A stretch of 5,198 nt of DNA, taken from Planctomycetes bacterium RBG_13_46_10 (GTDB lineage: Bacteria; Planctomycetota; Phycisphaerae; Sedimentisphaerales; Anaerobacaceae). The stretch is from NCBI GenBank assembly GCA_001824645.1, contig MHYD01000091.1:1010-6207 (forward strand), read 5' to 3'. Position 1 is the first letter of the stretch, and each line of letters opens with the position of its first letter. The notes under the pieces were generated by a model. That model did no database searches. It saw only the letters and a program-made list of their open reading frames with translations, and was not told the origin of the DNA. The position numbers were made by a program, and so were the translations under genes. Of the stretch, positions 4,840 to 5,198 are shown piece after piece.

Positions 4840-5198
4840 ATGACTGAGAAAGAAAAAAATCAGGAGAAAAAAATCATAGTAGATGAAGACTGGAAGCAGC
4901 AGGCTCAAAAAGAGAAAGAAATATTAGCTGCCAAGGAGAAAACTGAGAAAAAGAAGACCCAGGAGGAATACAAAACCCGCAGCCCCATACCAAAAGGCAA
5001 TTTCGCCGGACTGGTGAGCATGCTTACTACACAGTCACTCTTTGCATTGGGTCTGTTGGAAATAAAGGGACAGGAAAAAAGAGAGCCTGATTTGGAGATG
5101 GCAAAATATAACATCGAGCTGCTCGAAACTGTCGAGGAAAAAACCAAAGGTAACTTAAGCAAAGAAGAAGAAAAGGTTCTTAAAAATACTCTTAATGA
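4840..5198 (+). CDS. DUF1844 domain protein (3' end outside window)
   Basis: About 119 codons are visible with no stop before the window ends. Residues 1-48 are very rich in Lys and Glu and predicted helical, probably a charged extension. From residue 50 the sequence matches the DUF1844 family: NFAGLVSMLTTQSLFALGLLE (54-74), MAKYNIELLETVEEKTKGNLSKEEEKVL (87-114). The pattern of a short hydrophobic helix followed by a helix ending in K-T-x-GNLS is what I recall for the family. Its function is not known; it is a small soluble protein found in Planctomycetota, Acidobacteria and deltaproteobacterial groups. The start ATG 4840 has GAGGTG about 5 nt upstream. It follows smpB on the same strand, separated by the repeat at 4778-4824. 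Probably only a short C-terminal piece is missing. Confidence 0.85.
   Translation, partial: MTEKEKNQEKKIIVDEDWKQQAQKEKEILAAKEKTEKKKTQEEYKTRSPIPKGNFAGLVSMLTTQSLFALGLLEIKGQEKREPDLEMAKYNIELLETVEEKTKGNLSKEEEKVLKNTLN

Noticed and set aside
4445..5162. Minus-strand frames at 4445-4627, 4630-4908 and 4905-5162
   Set aside because: All lie antisense to smpB or the DUF1844 gene, whose plus-strand products are clearly recognised; Lys/Glu-rich plus-strand coding gives Phe/Ser/Leu-rich antisense frames.

Overview
The window is a moderately AT-rich stretch of bacterial chromosome carrying six protein genes, two of them cut by the window edges. Gene content (SmpB followed by a DUF1844 protein, a DUF4056-like lipoprotein, an ABC-2 type ATPase with the Q-loop variant PEERG) fits an environmental Gram-negative lineage. 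My best guess is Planctomycetota of the Phycisphaerae/Sedimentisphaerales kind. That is an inference from recognised families, not a demonstrated placement.

Layout. Positions 1-394 (minus strand) hold the N-terminal part of an ABC transporter ATPase with a strong sigma70-like promoter at 459-486. It is divergent from a stand-alone macrodomain gene at 620-1159 (plus). A 636-bp region without a confident gene follows (1160-1795). Its first third can be drawn as a nested stem structure ending in a weak hairpin plus six T's, and its last part holds a perfect 16-bp palindrome. A class I SAM-dependent methyltransferase lies at 1796-2704. A second long gap (2705-3094) contains a good promoter (2860-2888) and a roughly 200-nt leader with mutually exclusive stems and a U6 tract, ahead of a lipoprotein gene (3095-4156). 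A repeat-bearing gap leads to smpB (4283-4768). A 71-bp gap filled with ATCGA/TCGAT repeats separates smpB from a DUF1844 gene (4840-5198, cut by the window end).

The genes do not form one obvious pathway. SmpB is housekeeping (trans-translation). The macrodomain protein is likely an ADP-ribose binder or hydrolase. The ATPase belongs to an efflux-type transporter whose permease should lie beyond position 1. The methyltransferase and lipoprotein have no assigned substrate. No CRISPR array, tRNA, rRNA, transposase or phage gene is visible. I found no clear multi-gene novel system. The most interesting signals are non-coding: the possible attenuator leader at 2895-3094 and the nested structure at 1228-1384.
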